64,000 bases of DNA from Hofstenia miamia (GCA_004352715.1 SCFE01000013.1:2104227-2168226), one strand, 5' to 3'. Positions 49,061 to 62,020 are shown, counted from the first letter of the stretch. The notes: a model not told the origin generated them from the sequence alone. Translations and numbers: made by a program.

Positions 49061-50884
49061 TCAACCTTTTAGATAAATTGTAGCTCAGTGAATTATTGTC
49101 AGATATACTAAATTAAAAATTTGATAGGAAGAAGATCAATAAATGAATGAAATGATGTTGGTTGAACTGCTAGTATTTATAAGATTGACGGTGATTCTAT
49201 TGAAAAAATCTTTGTTCGGAACATTTTCTGATATATTTTTTCTAAATTTTACTAATCTGCATATGTGGGTACTCCGTTTTTGAGACAAGGTAGCGCAATC
49301 AATTCATGTTGGATTTTAAGCATTTAATATTTGTAGGAAAGCCCATGAATAGCTCTAAGACAGGGTTATAGTTATTTGTTAAAATATACAATATTATTGC
49401 CGATCGTAATGAGAACATTTCTTGTGGAATTTCACCGTATTTACAGAGTTTCAAACTTATTTTGTAGAGATTTCGTAAAAGATATCATATTATTTGTTGC
49501 ATTACTATATAAATTTGAGTTGCATGATAGTTTTCTTAGCATAAAAAAATAATTTTTAGTAGACTTAAATGAATGCTTAGATATTCCAAACGTTAACTCT
49601 AGCACACTATTGACTTATGGAGTAGCAAAGTTAGATTGTGGGAAACAATGCATGCTTTGGAAATTTCATTTGAACAATAAATAATAATATTCGCATACAA
49701 TGTATTAAATGTTTTATATACCTTACTTTATATTAATGTAATAAATGACAATATTTAATATATTTTTAAATGATAAATGTAGTCTAAATGGAAATTTATG
49801 TTGTATTCATTTATTAATCAAATTGTTCTTCACTGATAAGCCTAATATTTTGGGCTTTTCGAAAAATCGAAAATATATTCATGTAAAGCTTTTTAAGCTC
49901 TATTTAATGGTCCAAGTTTCATGTTAATGCATTGAATATTGAGGCCGCAGCAGTCATTTAAACGCAGACAACTAATTTGCTTCATTTAGCCTAAAGTCAG
50001 TAAAAAATTTCGAATTTTTCTATTTATATAATTAAAGAATCCAGCTCCGCTTAACATTGCATAGGTGCGAAATGATTAGTGTCCTAATTGCCAGAGAAAC
50101 TATAGCTGGGAATTTTGGAATCAATTAAATCAACACTTGAAGAAAAGCCTAATATCTCGGCTGCCAGTTGACGGATTTGAAAATTTCTTTTTACATTCTG
50201 TAGAATAATCATTTTCAAATTTTTTGCAAAAAGAAATTTTCGCATACCTACATTATTGAGTGTGTAATTTAGGTTATACGTTTCCTCGCTTACACATTTC
50301 CCACACATTTTTTGCAAAAACAAGCAAAATTTAATCAAAATTGATGGGGGTAGCTGTACCGGGCCAAATATTTAATTGACGTAATTCTAAGGCCTTTGAA
50401 AAGTTGCACAAGGAAATTTCAGAACAATTGCACCTTTTCCCATATTCCTAGCATTAATTTGAATTTTTGATGGTTTCCTAAGCTTAGCCATAGGGCCGAA
50501 TTTTTACCCCTCTCAGATCACTTTGAAAATTGGCGCATTAAATAGCCATAGTGTTTATAGGTTGAGTTTGCTTTTGCGAAAATTGCTGAAATTCAATAGC
50601 CTTGCTGCTACAGGTGTTCAAAGTCGAGCAACCATGAATTTTTGCACTTTTGGGGGGTACAAAATTGCCCAGTGCGGGCGCAAAAGTTTTTTAAAAATTT
50701 TGTTGAGCATATTACGGTTCTAATGAATGCAATACCCATCTAATGTTAAAATTTCAAAAGATTCCTACCGGCCAATTCCTCAAACCTTGAAAATCTGTCA
50801 TATTTCTACCGATAGCTTTCACTTTTACGAACGCATGGGAGCCCTTCCCCATGCGTTCACGATTGTAAGGTCTTCAAGACCGTC
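49061..50884 (+). repeat. Hairpin-tail repeat, copy D
   Basis: Nearly identical to copy A from about 49960 to 50880 although the flanks differ. Tail hairpin 1 at 50829-50858 is present, but the sequence leaves the family at gaccgtccacctagtac, before hairpin 3, which is missing. Confidence 0.8.
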
Positions 50885-51258
50885 CACCTAGTACTAAACC
50901 TTTGCAAAAAATTGGCTAAATCCTTCCAACCATTTAGAAACAATTTTCATCATTTTGGAGTTTTTTGATAATCCTTCATAAATGTTTGAGACCTGTGATA
51001 TACATTTTTGAGAAACGCTTCTAATAATAAAATTTTTATAATTAAGCATTTCAAGCTATTAAAAATCCACAACATTGACCTAGTAGTGTAAGCTAAATAT
51101 CTAATTTATTATTCTGCCTAGATTTATAAATTTCCATGGAAAATAAATAATTATGTATGATAAAAACATGTATGAAAATCTGTCAAAATTTTTTTTTTTT
51201 CATCATTTAAAATCTAAGTAAGACTTTGAAATATACTATATACATATATATATATAAG
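50885..51258. other. Unique segment replacing hairpin 3 and spacer start
   Basis: About 370 bp (tactaaacctttgc... to a tatatata run) with no similarity to other units; the spacer resumes at agattttcccaattgatgct. No gene. Confidence 0.7.
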
Positions 51259-52129
51259 ATTTTCCCAATTGATGCTCATCATCAACATCGTAAAGTAAAC
51301 AGCAAATATTATAATCTTCAAAATACTTGCATTGCATTTCTATTTTAGATTAATTAAATGCTAAAGTTAAAACCTAAATGCTGCATACTGCTTTACTTGG
51401 TGCATCTGTAAATATTAGTTTCTTGAAAGTCATCTACATTAATTTTCCGAAATATAATAGAATTCAACAACAAATAGAGTTGCTCTCTATTGTAAAAAAA
51501 ACTAAACTTCAGATATAAAAAAGAAAAAAATCAACATCTGGTGTGGGATGGGACGGGACAGGCCTGCAATATCGGCTAAAGCCGAGCAGGCCTGGGGGTA
51601 TTCTATTTGCATAGATTTCATTCAATGATGCCAGCCCCAATTAACAAAATTTTGTTTTGATATAGCACTTTTCCAATTTCCAAAGATGTTATCATATAAT
51701 TTTACAATTGAAAGTCAAGTTGGCATTAAGTTCCTAGACTTTTTTGATTGATAGTAAAACAAAAACTATTTCACAACCTCATGAATATCTTTTTGATGAA
51801 AATCACCACAATGGAGCATTTGCTTATTTTTTAAATATATTTAATAAACTACTATATACTATTTAAATGCAATTTAAAGCATTATATTTACAAGATTACG
51901 CATATTTTCAGGCATTGATGATCCAATACTTTGGAAAAAATTGGCAATGATAGCATGAAACATTCTAAAACAGTAGGGACCCGGATTTTGCAAATTTTAC
52001 TAAAAAAATTGTGATTGTATTAAAGTATCAAATACTATATTGAATTATGTAATCTTTATTTTGCATGTTCTTTTAGATGACTTGCAAGTATATTTAATAA
52101 ACTAACTATATATATATATATATATATAT
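51259..52129. repeat. Array spacer 3, ending in TA microsatellite
   Basis: Aligns with spacers 1 and 2; GC palindrome at 51559-51594. Ends in a (TA)n run at the gap. Confidence 0.75.
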
Positions 52130-52148
52130 NNNNNNNNNNNNNNNNNNN
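52130..52148. other. Short gap (19 N)
   Basis: Lies after a (TA)n run. The sequence after it (cccaattaacaaaaatttg) is homologous to 51635 onward, so about 500 bp is repeated across the gap. Confidence 0.95.
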
Positions 52149-53662
52149 AGACCCAATTAACAAAAATTTGTTTTGATATAGCACTTTTCTAATTTCCAAA
52201 GATGTTATCATATAATTTTACAATTGAAAGTCAAGTTGGCATTAAGTTCCTAGATTTTTTTGATTGATAGTAAACCAAAAACTATTTCACAACCTCATGA
52301 ATGACGGTATCTTTTTGATAAAAATCACCACAATGGAGCATTTGCTTATTTTTAAATATATTTAATAAACTATAGACTATTGAAATGCAATTTGCATTTG
52401 CTACAATGTTGTACTCAATGGCAAGTTTAAATTTCAAGCATTCCATTTACAAGAATACGCAAATTTTCAGCCATTGATGATCCAATACTTTGGAAAAAAA
52501 TTGGCAATGATAGCATGAAAACTTCTAAAACAGTACGGACCCGGATTTTGCAAAATGTTACTAAAAATTAGTGATTGTATTAAAGTATCAAATACTATAT
52601 TGAGTTATGTAATCTTCATTTTGCATGTTCTTTTAGATGACTTGCAAGTATGTTTAATAAACTATATATTTATTAATAATTTACCTTAAGTTTACTACAT
52701 TTTTTAAATTACAATTACTCTATGTATCGCAGAATCCTAACCAATATGCCTAAATCTACTAGAGTTTAACACTGTAATCCTTATAAAAGGAATATATGAA
52801 AATTAACTGAAAGACATAATTTGCTGAAGGCATAAAATTTATAATATAATAAGCTTTCTAACTACTTGTTGCCAGAATTTGGCTTTATATGGGTAATGTA
52901 CTAATTTTTTCTAAGAAAATTATATTACAAAAAATTAAAATTTCAAACACAATCACTATCAGACTACGATGCTTTTGAGGTTACACTTTTTTGTTTTAAC
53001 CTTGAAATTTCCGAAATTATCAAGAACATTGATATATTTATAGAGGCTTTTCAGCATAAATTTCAAACATAACTTGAAGAGACCACCTTTCATTTTATTA
53101 TTCATATATTGTTCTGCTTCTTTGCACTTCATTTCTATATTCTGCGAACTACATTATACTTTAGATATGACCCTAAGCTATGTATTTGCAATTAAAAAAT
53201 GTGAATATAGTAAATCGCCTTTGTTTAAGATGTCAACCTTTTAGATAAATTCAAATTTGATGTTAGAATGCATTAGTGGGTACACCATTTTGAATGGCTG
53301 TAGCTCAGTCAATTATTGTCAGATATACTAAATTAAAAATTTGATAGGAAGTAGATCAATAAATGAATGAAATGATGTTGGTTGAACTGCTAGTATTTAT
53401 AAGATTGACGGTGATTCTATTGAAAAAATCTTTGTTCGCCAATCGGAACATTTTCTGATATATTTATTCTAAATTTTACTAATCTGCATATGGGGGTACT
53501 TCGCTTTTGAGACAAAGCATCACTATCAATTCATTTTGGATTTTAAGCATTTAATATTTGTAGGAAAGCCCATGAATAGCTCTAAGACAGGGTTATAGTT
53601 ATTTTTCAAAATATACAATATTATTGCCGATCGTAATGAGAACATTTCTTGTGGAATTTCAC
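52149..53662 (+). repeat. Array spacer 4 and left part of hairpin-tail copy E
   Basis: Restarts in the spacer and continues into the family's left blocks (gataggaagtagatcaat, aagcccatgaatagctct), ending at the single N at 53663. Confidence 0.75.
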
Positions 53663-53663
53663 N
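53663..53663. other. Single-N assembly join
   Basis: After it the sequence jumps back 522 bp to tgcgaactacattatac (first seen at 53142). Confidence 0.95.
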
Positions 53664-54231
53664 TGCGAACTACATTATACTTTAGATATGACCCTAAGCT
53701 ATGTATTTGCAATTAAAAAATGTGAATATAGTAAATCGCCTTGGTTTAAGTTATCAACCTTTTAGATAAATTCAAATTTGATGTTAGAATGCATTAGTGG
53801 GTACACGCCATTTTGAATGGCTGTAGCTCAGTCAATTATTGTCAGGTATACTAAATTAAAAGTTTTATAGGAAGTAGATCAATAAATGAATGAAATGATG
53901 TTGGTTGAACTGCTAGTATTAATAAGATTGCCGGTGATCTATTGAAAAAATCTTTCTTCGGAACATTTTCTGATATATTTTTTCTAAATTTTACTAATCT
54001 GCATATGTGGGTACTCTGTTTTTGAGACAAGGCATCACTATCAATTCTTGTTGGATTTTAAACATTTAATATTTGTAGGAAAGCTCATAAATAGCTCTAA
54101 GACAGGGTTATATTTATTTTTCAAAATATACAATATTATTGCCGATCGTAATGAGAACATTTCTTGTGGAATTTCACAGTATTTACAGAATTTCAAACTT
54201 ATTTTGTAGAGATTTCGTAAAAGATATCATA
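53664..54231 (+). repeat. Repeated left part of hairpin-tail repeat (copy E')
   Basis: Second version of 53142-53662 with minor differences, continuing to gatttcgtaaaagatatca at the gap. Confidence 0.75.
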
Positions 54232-55231
54232 NNNNNNNNNNNNNNNNNNNNNNNNNNNNNNNNNNNNNNNNNNNNNNNNNNNNNNNNNNNNNNNNNNNNN
54301 NNNNNNNNNNNNNNNNNNNNNNNNNNNNNNNNNNNNNNNNNNNNNNNNNNNNNNNNNNNNNNNNNNNNNNNNNNNNNNNNNNNNNNNNNNNNNNNNNNNN
54401 NNNNNNNNNNNNNNNNNNNNNNNNNNNNNNNNNNNNNNNNNNNNNNNNNNNNNNNNNNNNNNNNNNNNNNNNNNNNNNNNNNNNNNNNNNNNNNNNNNNN
54501 NNNNNNNNNNNNNNNNNNNNNNNNNNNNNNNNNNNNNNNNNNNNNNNNNNNNNNNNNNNNNNNNNNNNNNNNNNNNNNNNNNNNNNNNNNNNNNNNNNNN
54601 NNNNNNNNNNNNNNNNNNNNNNNNNNNNNNNNNNNNNNNNNNNNNNNNNNNNNNNNNNNNNNNNNNNNNNNNNNNNNNNNNNNNNNNNNNNNNNNNNNNN
54701 NNNNNNNNNNNNNNNNNNNNNNNNNNNNNNNNNNNNNNNNNNNNNNNNNNNNNNNNNNNNNNNNNNNNNNNNNNNNNNNNNNNNNNNNNNNNNNNNNNNN
54801 NNNNNNNNNNNNNNNNNNNNNNNNNNNNNNNNNNNNNNNNNNNNNNNNNNNNNNNNNNNNNNNNNNNNNNNNNNNNNNNNNNNNNNNNNNNNNNNNNNNN
54901 NNNNNNNNNNNNNNNNNNNNNNNNNNNNNNNNNNNNNNNNNNNNNNNNNNNNNNNNNNNNNNNNNNNNNNNNNNNNNNNNNNNNNNNNNNNNNNNNNNNN
55001 NNNNNNNNNNNNNNNNNNNNNNNNNNNNNNNNNNNNNNNNNNNNNNNNNNNNNNNNNNNNNNNNNNNNNNNNNNNNNNNNNNNNNNNNNNNNNNNNNNNN
55101 NNNNNNNNNNNNNNNNNNNNNNNNNNNNNNNNNNNNNNNNNNNNNNNNNNNNNNNNNNNNNNNNNNNNNNNNNNNNNNNNNNNNNNNNNNNNNNNNNNNN
55201 NNNNNNNNNNNNNNNNNNNNNNNNNNNNNNN
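54232..55231. other. Scaffold gap (1000 N)
   Basis: Exactly 1000 N within the repeat array. Confidence 0.98.
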
Positions 55232-55419
55232 TTTTCTACTTGTTAATTTGATTATGGAGATTTTTCTTATTTTTTGCAGTCAGTATGCCTTTCCTATAAT
55301 CTTATTTAAGAAATGTTTATTAAATTATAGGAGGAGCTATGTAAAAAATTCGGTGAGCACAATATTTCTAAAAAAATACAGAGTACTGGGTTGTTCGGGG
55401 GTTGCACCCCTGCGACCCC
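55232..55419 (+). repeat. Tail end of a hairpin-tail relative
   Basis: Only the end is visible right of the gap: ...gtactgggttgttcggggg and hairpin 3 at 55397-55419 (GGGGGTTGCACCCCTGCGAC...), with perfect pairing apart from one G-U. The following DNA (gcaatagttttt...) is unrelated to that after copies A-C. Confidence 0.65.
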
Positions 55420-55799
55420 GCAATAGTTTTTAATTAAAATTTTTTCTAATAAATATTTTTATCAGGATATATATTCAAACTGACAGTCTTACCATTTCAA
55501 CAACTAATAACAAACTGACAATGCTGCAATTTTTGTCAAAGAAAATTGCACATGAAAATATATTTATTGAAATCAAATATGTGTGGCCAATAAACATACA
55601 TTGCAAATGTGAATGACTTTTGTAGTAATATCTTCATTAAAAATGCAACCATTTGTGTTTGGTAAGCAGAAGTTTGGGTGCAGAAAGGACTAGTAATTGT
55701 AAATATCTTTAAATTTTCATTCAGAAAATTCCAATCACTTTAATGAAATTGATATTGCCAACATGATATGTGCAGTATGTAGTAATGAACTTCATTAAA
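55420..55799. other. AT-rich interval, nothing recognised
   Basis: No gene or repeat that I can identify. Confidence 0.5.
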
Positions 55800-56340
55800 C
55801 AATATCACCATGACATTTTCTTGGGCAATTCATCCGATTAATATTCAATTCCATTGTATGTATGATCATTACAATTTAAATTATTGATATAGTCTGCAAT
55901 TTTTTGTTGCCACAGAAAATTTCAGTAGTGGGAAATACGCATGGTTTAATTTTCTTGATTTAGGAGAAGTATGCTATTAGCACACAATGTATTTAACTAG
56001 CATAATGAAATCCATTGTTTCATATATACGATGTCACTATATACCTGATGATATTAAATAAATGTCAAATGTACATTTGTTGTAAACTTTTAGTTGAACT
56101 GTAAACAGATTTTAAATGTTTCATGTAAGGAAATATTTTTTTATTCATGTTCCTCATATTTTGGGCTTTTCAAAAAATCGATTATATGAACACAGTTTTT
56201 TTCCAAGTACCATATAATAATTTTATTATTAAATCAAATAAATAAAAATAAATCGACAAATCTAAGATCAATTGATGGAAAATTTGCAGTAGCATGAAGT
56301 AATTTTAATTATAAAGGTATTATCTTTGATCTTTTATCAT
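55800..56340 (+). repeat. Old hairpin-tail relative, copy G (no tail)
   Basis: Aligns loosely with 59100-59500 (gtgggaaatacgcatg, cacacaatgtattta, tgtcactatatac, attttgggcttttcaaaaaatcgat). It ends without the GC tail. Confidence 0.55.
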
Positions 56341-56347
56341 ATGTAGA

Positions 56348-56391
56348 GGTTGCTATTGCTGTACCCAAAAGGGCCCACAGCAATAGCAACC
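56348..56391. repeat. Perfect 15-bp inverted repeat
   Basis: Arms GGTTGCTATTGCTGT (56348-56362) and ACAGCAATAGCAACC (56377-56391) around a 14-nt loop acccaaaagggccc. Lies just past the tail-less copy G. A short plus frame (from 56350) overlaps it but has no recognisable product. Confidence 0.85.
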
Positions 56392-57517
56392 GAATCATTC
56401 ATTGGAAGCATTTGCAAAACGAAATTTCATATTTTAGTTCCTGAACTTGACGTACTGTTGAGTTGTGTTGTTGAGTACCTATATTTCTCAAATCAAAATT
56501 TTCCAAAATACCTAGATGTTAATGGAAACTTAGCTATGAGTACCTGAAATATTAATATCATTCTGAACCCGGCCTTTCAATATCCACCCAAAATTGCATC
56601 TGGACAACTTCAACAAAATATTTTATAAAAAAATCAAATTGAACGCGGCAATAAAATATCTTCTAAATAATAGCCTAATTCTAGTATTTGCTTATTCATT
56701 CATAAAAATTGTTACGTAAGAATATCCAGGTTAAGACTCGAAGATGATTTCAGCTTGGAAACTGCTATATTGTTTTAAAAAATGTTTTTTATTTACTTAA
56801 ATAATGTACTGCATTTTCAAAAGTAGTAAATCTTTCAGTCTGATCATGATACACATTAGGGTGTACCTAAGTTTTAAACCTCAGTAAGAACGCTATGATT
56901 AGAGTAAAGAAAATAATTATATTTGCAGCTATTTTTACATTTAAGGAATTACTATGTTACCACTTCTCTAAAATCTTGACTTAAATTTCTATATGATGAG
57001 ATTTGAAGCGTTCTACAGCTTCCAATATTTCAAAAAAAATTTCCTGCAATATTAGTGTTACATAAAGTTATCAAATATAAAAATAGTGAATGGCGTCATA
57101 GTCAAACCATCAGGCTGAAAACTAAATTAAAGTATACATATTTTATTCATATAATTTTTTTAAAAACATATTTGTCAATTTGTAAAAGTACCAGTTTTCT
57201 AAAAATTATAATACTTATTTATTATTAGATCAATTGAAAGCTTTTAGCTTTTGAGTTTTAGCTAAGAGAAACAGTCTCAATAGAATCCTCTAAAGTTAAA
57301 AATTTTTTCAAGAAATTATATAACTATACTTACATATTGAAGAAATTTTAATGTATTGATTCGAAATAGTTCTTAGAATTCCACAAAATTAAATGAATAT
57401 AATGTATTAAAATGCCAGCTAGACATTTTACTAGAAAGCATTATTGCCATTAAATAAAATCTGATTGAATTAGTCTGAGAAAAACTTTAATTCTTAAAAT
57501 TCGGCTTTGAAAAGTTC
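56392..57517. other. AT-rich interval, nothing recognised
   Basis: About 1.1 kb without gene or recognisable repeat. Confidence 0.5.
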
Positions 57518-58206
57518 GCAACTTACAAGAAAGATGTTGATCATATCGAAAAATGACAAACATTGTCACATTGAGCAATTAATTTAATAATAATTAATAA
57601 TGTCTATTATTTGCTTTCTCATGATGTGGCAATTGATTTAAATTTCGCCTTTTGAATTTTGAGTATCTCTGTATATAATCGTTTTACATGGAAAGTTTAT
57701 ATGCCATGATATTTTATAGTTTACTTCAAAGGTAAGTTCAAACATTTATCTAGAAATGGGAACTAAGTAAAACCTTACAAATTTAATATAGGTATTCTTA
57801 GTTCTTTTCCGCATTGCAGAATGAGTCTCAGCATACGGCCATTATTATATAATTGGAGGAAATTTTATCAAACCTAATTTTAATACAAATAATTGTTAGG
57901 TAATATTGCAGAAATTTAAATCAATTATATTTATCACTTAAAAATAGTTTAAACTTTTGAAATCCCGAGATTGATTGTATGATTGTTACCGGTATAGAGC
58001 TATTAAGATCGTCCCCAATGGTACATGGACTGTATGTATAGCACAAAAAAAGTTTGGAGTAATAGTTCTCCAAATACGATCTACTCAAGAAAATGCTATA
58101 GACTGCTATTGTCAACTTGTGAATTTTAACATTTTCACTTCGAGTATATCGTAGATCCAGAATTTAAAAATTTGAAAAACAAAATATTCTTAAATTCAGC
58201 TGGTCA
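57518..58206. repeat. Dispersed repeat, right copy (pairs with 1-678)
   Basis: Direct-orientation relative of the first 678 bases. Similarity stops at cagctggtca, the same point at which the left copy meets its gap, so the true end is undefined. Confidence 0.75.
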
Positions 58207-59009
58207 TACATAATGCTAGTTTTTAAGGCCAATTGAGGCCGAAATATGGAAGTCCAAAATCAATTAGTTTTATTAATGAAGTCGCAAATTTGCTATAGTA
58301 ATAGTAACTAAAAATACATTTTTATAGTGGTAGATTGAGCAAGGGAGCTCTACGGAATGCTGTAAACAGCAAAGCAATTTAACCTAAAATTCTCACAGAA
58401 TAGTGACTGTTTATATGTATGTTTATAGATAATTCGAAAAAGGCTTTTGTCAAGATGTCCTATACCTGCAAATTACAAGAAATTGTGCACATTTCATCCC
58501 AAATATCTGCGCAATTCAATATCATATCAGCGAACTTATTACATTAAAATTAGATTGCGAAAATTACATGAAATTTATAAATATTTTATCTTAGAATGTC
58601 GATTTCTTTTGGAATTCATTGCCAATGTTTCGATTGTCATATCAAGATATTTAAAATGGATAACAAAGAGTATAAATTTTTTCCTACATTACTGTCAACA
58701 GCATAGCTGAGGTTCATCAAAGGTTTACAATAGTTATACATCAAATTAAATTTTGCTAACTATTATTGAATTTTGTTAATAATTTCTTCAATCTTTAAAA
58801 TTCAAATGAGTATATATAACATTATTTCATTAGTGTTCTATTGGAAGTCAGAAAGCCAGCATCAAAATCAAAACAATAATATAGCTATACACTTAGTAGT
58901 TGCGAATATATTATTCGGATAATCACACTAATTTTATTGAAATTACTCTAACTTTATATTACATTTTTTAGCCGCCCTAGATACATCTTCTGTGAAATCA
59001 TTTATTGCT
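58207..59009. other. AT-rich interval, nothing recognised
   Basis: Contains a plus frame (58447-58710, 87 codons) with no recognisable motif; probably chance. Confidence 0.45.
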
Positions 59010-60318
59010 TTGGGTAAATAGGTATCCCATCTTGTCAAGAGCATATATAAATATGATTCTCAACAGAATACAAAACTTTAAAGTTATTTAGGAAGAACGC
59101 ATCATGATGTAATTTGATTTTAGTTACTTTGAATTAATTTTTCCACAAGTCCTCTGATTAATGTTGAAATTCATTGCACGTGTGATATCTAATTGTTATT
59201 AATAGCAGCAGAGCAAAAATTTTTTGTTGTTATGGAAAATGTGAATGCGGGAAATATGCATGTTTTAGTTATCTTCATTTAACAGAAATGCACAATCAAC
59301 ACACAATGCATTAAATCGACATAAAAAATCAATTGTTTCACATACTTGATATCACTATATATTTTATGATATTTAATAAATAACAAATGTACATTCATAT
59401 TAAATGTAAATATCATTTAATTGAATTACAAACAGATTTCTATTGTTATTATTGATGAAACGTCTTTCACTCATGTGCCTAAAATTTTGGGCTTTTCAAA
59501 AAATCGATAATATGGGTAGATAGTTTATTGCAGTTACTATCTAATATCAATTATTGAGGACACCAGAGTTTAAATGCAAAATATACATTTTAATGCTATT
59601 ATTATTAATGAAATGTTTTTCACTAATGTGCCTAAAATTTTGGGCTTTTTGGAAAATCGGAAATATAAGTATATAGTGCTTTTCAAGTACTATATAATAG
59701 TTTAAATTCAAAGTCTAAGTGTCCAATAATGAAGACACAGGAGCACTTTTAAACGATTTTCTTAAATTGCCAATTTAAGCCTAAAATATGTGGAAATCTC
59801 CCAATTTTTTTATTTTGTTATTTAAACAATTCAGTTGCACATTTTTTGGCATTGGTCCGAAGTTAATAGGATCAAATCTGGCAGACAAACTGCAGCTGGA
59901 AAATTTGGAATCAATTAAATTGCATTAAAACAAAAAGCCTAAATTCTAGGCTTCTACTTGATGGATTTTAAAATTTCTTTCAATATTCCTTTGCGCCCAA
60001 CACCATTGTTTAAACAAAAAAAAAAATTTCTAAAATTCGAGCAAAATTGAGTGTGCAAATTGAGAAATTGTTTTCTACGCTTACACTATTTTTCCATGCA
60101 TAGACTCAAATCAGAATCCTATTGGCTGTTACTTTCAAAGGAAAACTTTGAGGGCTTTTTTCACCATGAAAAAGTGAAAAGCATCTTTAGCAAAAAAAAT
60201 TTCATAGGGTAATAGGGGGTCAAAGAATCGGTATGCAAAATTTTAAAAATTTCTGACGACCAGCGGATTCAAAACCGGAAAAAAGCGTCTTTTCTCTATA
60301 ATAGGTTTGCTTCTATCA

Positions 60319-60351
60319 GCGGCGTGATACGGGACCCTGCCCGCACGCCGC
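60319..60351 (+). repeat. Tail hairpin 1 equivalent in copy H
   Basis: Arms GCGGCGTG/CACGCCGC with an inner CGGG/CCCG pair. It occupies the position of GAACGCATGGG/CCCATGCGTTC in copies A-D, with different bases but the same form. Confidence 0.8.
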
Positions 60352-60393
60352 ACATTGTATGGCATTACATACCATCCACCAAGAGTGTGGTTC

Positions 60394-60416
60394 GGGGGTT
60401 GCACCCCTGCGACCCC
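60394..60416 (+). repeat. Tail hairpin 3, copy H
   Basis: GGGGGTTGCA-CCCC-TGCGACCCC, nine paired positions including a G-U, at the repeat end. Confidence 0.8.
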
Positions 60417-61112
60417 GCAATCATTCTTTTTGTTTACAAATTTCAATATTTTTCAATTAAAATATTTATCAGTAATTTGAACATCGAATTTCACACAAAC
60501 AGTGTCACTAATTCATCAATAGCAGGCTGACAACTCTGAAACTCTTGTAGTACTATTGTTATATTTTTTTCTTAAATACATGATACAAAATAGATAATAG
60601 TTCAAATCAAAAATAATAAATATTTTCTGTTGTAATATATATTGTTTATTATAGTCTGATTGCAGATTAACATAAATAAGAAATACCAAAGCCCACCCAA
60701 ACCACCCTGTTGACTGACACCCCCCTTTTAGAGAATAAAATTTAAATGACATTGTCATGTAGAATTTTTGATGCTCTTTTTGAAAAACTTTAATTCGTGA
60801 AAATCGGTTAGGAATTGACTGAGCTATGATCTTGCAAAGTTTGGGTATATGAAATGAAAGAAATTCAACAAAGTCAGTTAAACTATAGGTTGCTAGAGGT
60901 CGCATTGAGAAAGTGGGTTGTAGTGGAAGTGGAGTTATTTTGGGAATAATATATGGACCCTGTTGTTCATATTTCAAATGTTTACTTAAGAAACAAAATG
61001 TTTGAATTGACTTTCAGATTGAAAAGACTTTGTAAGGCAAAAATTGGTGAACAATTTGATGAAAAGTAGTTAGTAATTCTGAGATTGTTAATAATATTAT
61101 TATGGTAAAATT
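60417..61112. other. AT-rich interval, nothing recognised
   Basis: Includes a minus frame at 60977-60516 without recognisable motifs. Confidence 0.45.
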
Positions 61113-62020
61113 GAACCCGGCATTCCAATATTGATTTAAAAGAAAAAGCATATACTTGTATCATAACTTATTGAATAATTCCTCATTTTATATTATTTCT
61201 AGATATATTTTATGTTATACTGACATCCCGACCTCAAACCAAACACTTTGGCAAAGACAAAATTTAAATATTTTCTAAACTTTTTAGATGTAAAATCATA
61301 TTAGAATGCGATTTGAACTACTTTCAAAACTATGCAATTAGCAATTTTTTTACAATTTACCAATATTTTATCACTTACTAACCTGGCATCCCGGTACCAA
61401 CCCAAACAATATGGTAAATGGAGAATTTTTACGAATCTAAAGATTTTTTTGATATAAAACAATATTAGAAAGCAATTCCGCCCTGTTTCAAATCAATTTC
61501 ATAAGCAGTTTTTGAATAATTTGCAATTTCATAGCTTGTTCTACCTACATTCAAGCAATCATATATCTAATTAACATATTCAGCCTGAACCCTGTATTCC
61601 GATATTGATTTGAAACAAAAAGCATATACTTGTATCATAACTTATTGAATAATTCCTCATTTTATATTATTTCTACATATATTTTATGTTATACTGACAT
61701 CCCGACCTCAACCCAAACACTGGCAAAGGCAAAATTTATATATTTTCTAAACTTTTTTAGATGTAAAATCATATTAGAATGCGATTTGAACTACTTTCAA
61801 AACTATGCAATTAGCAATTTTTTTACAATTTACCAATGTTTTATCACTTCCTAACCGCATTCTAATATATCCTGGCATCCCGGGACCAATCCAAACACTA
61901 TGGCAAATACAGAATTTTTACGATTCTAAAAGTTTTTTTGATATAAAACCATATTAGAAAGCAATTCCACCCTGTTTCAAATCAATTTCATAAGCAGTTT
62001 TTGAATAATTTGCAATTTCA
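61113..62020. repeat. Local tandem duplication, unit about 474 bp
   Basis: 61113-61586 and 61587-62020 align in tandem (shared: gcatatacttgtatcataac, tgttatactgacatcccgac, tttcataagcagtttttgaa), with scattered differences. No gene. Confidence 0.85.

Larger units (their letters stand above)
59010..60416 (+). repeat. Old hairpin-tail relative, copy H, with tail
   Basis: Clearly diverged from copies A-D but keeps aggaagaacgcatcatgatg, gcgggaaatatgcatg, two cctaaaattttgggcttttt blocks (one duplicated internally), agctggaaaatttggaatca, and a complete GC tail: hairpin 1 at 60319-60351, a second weak hairpin, atccaccaag, and hairpin 3 at 60394-60416. Confidence 0.75.
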
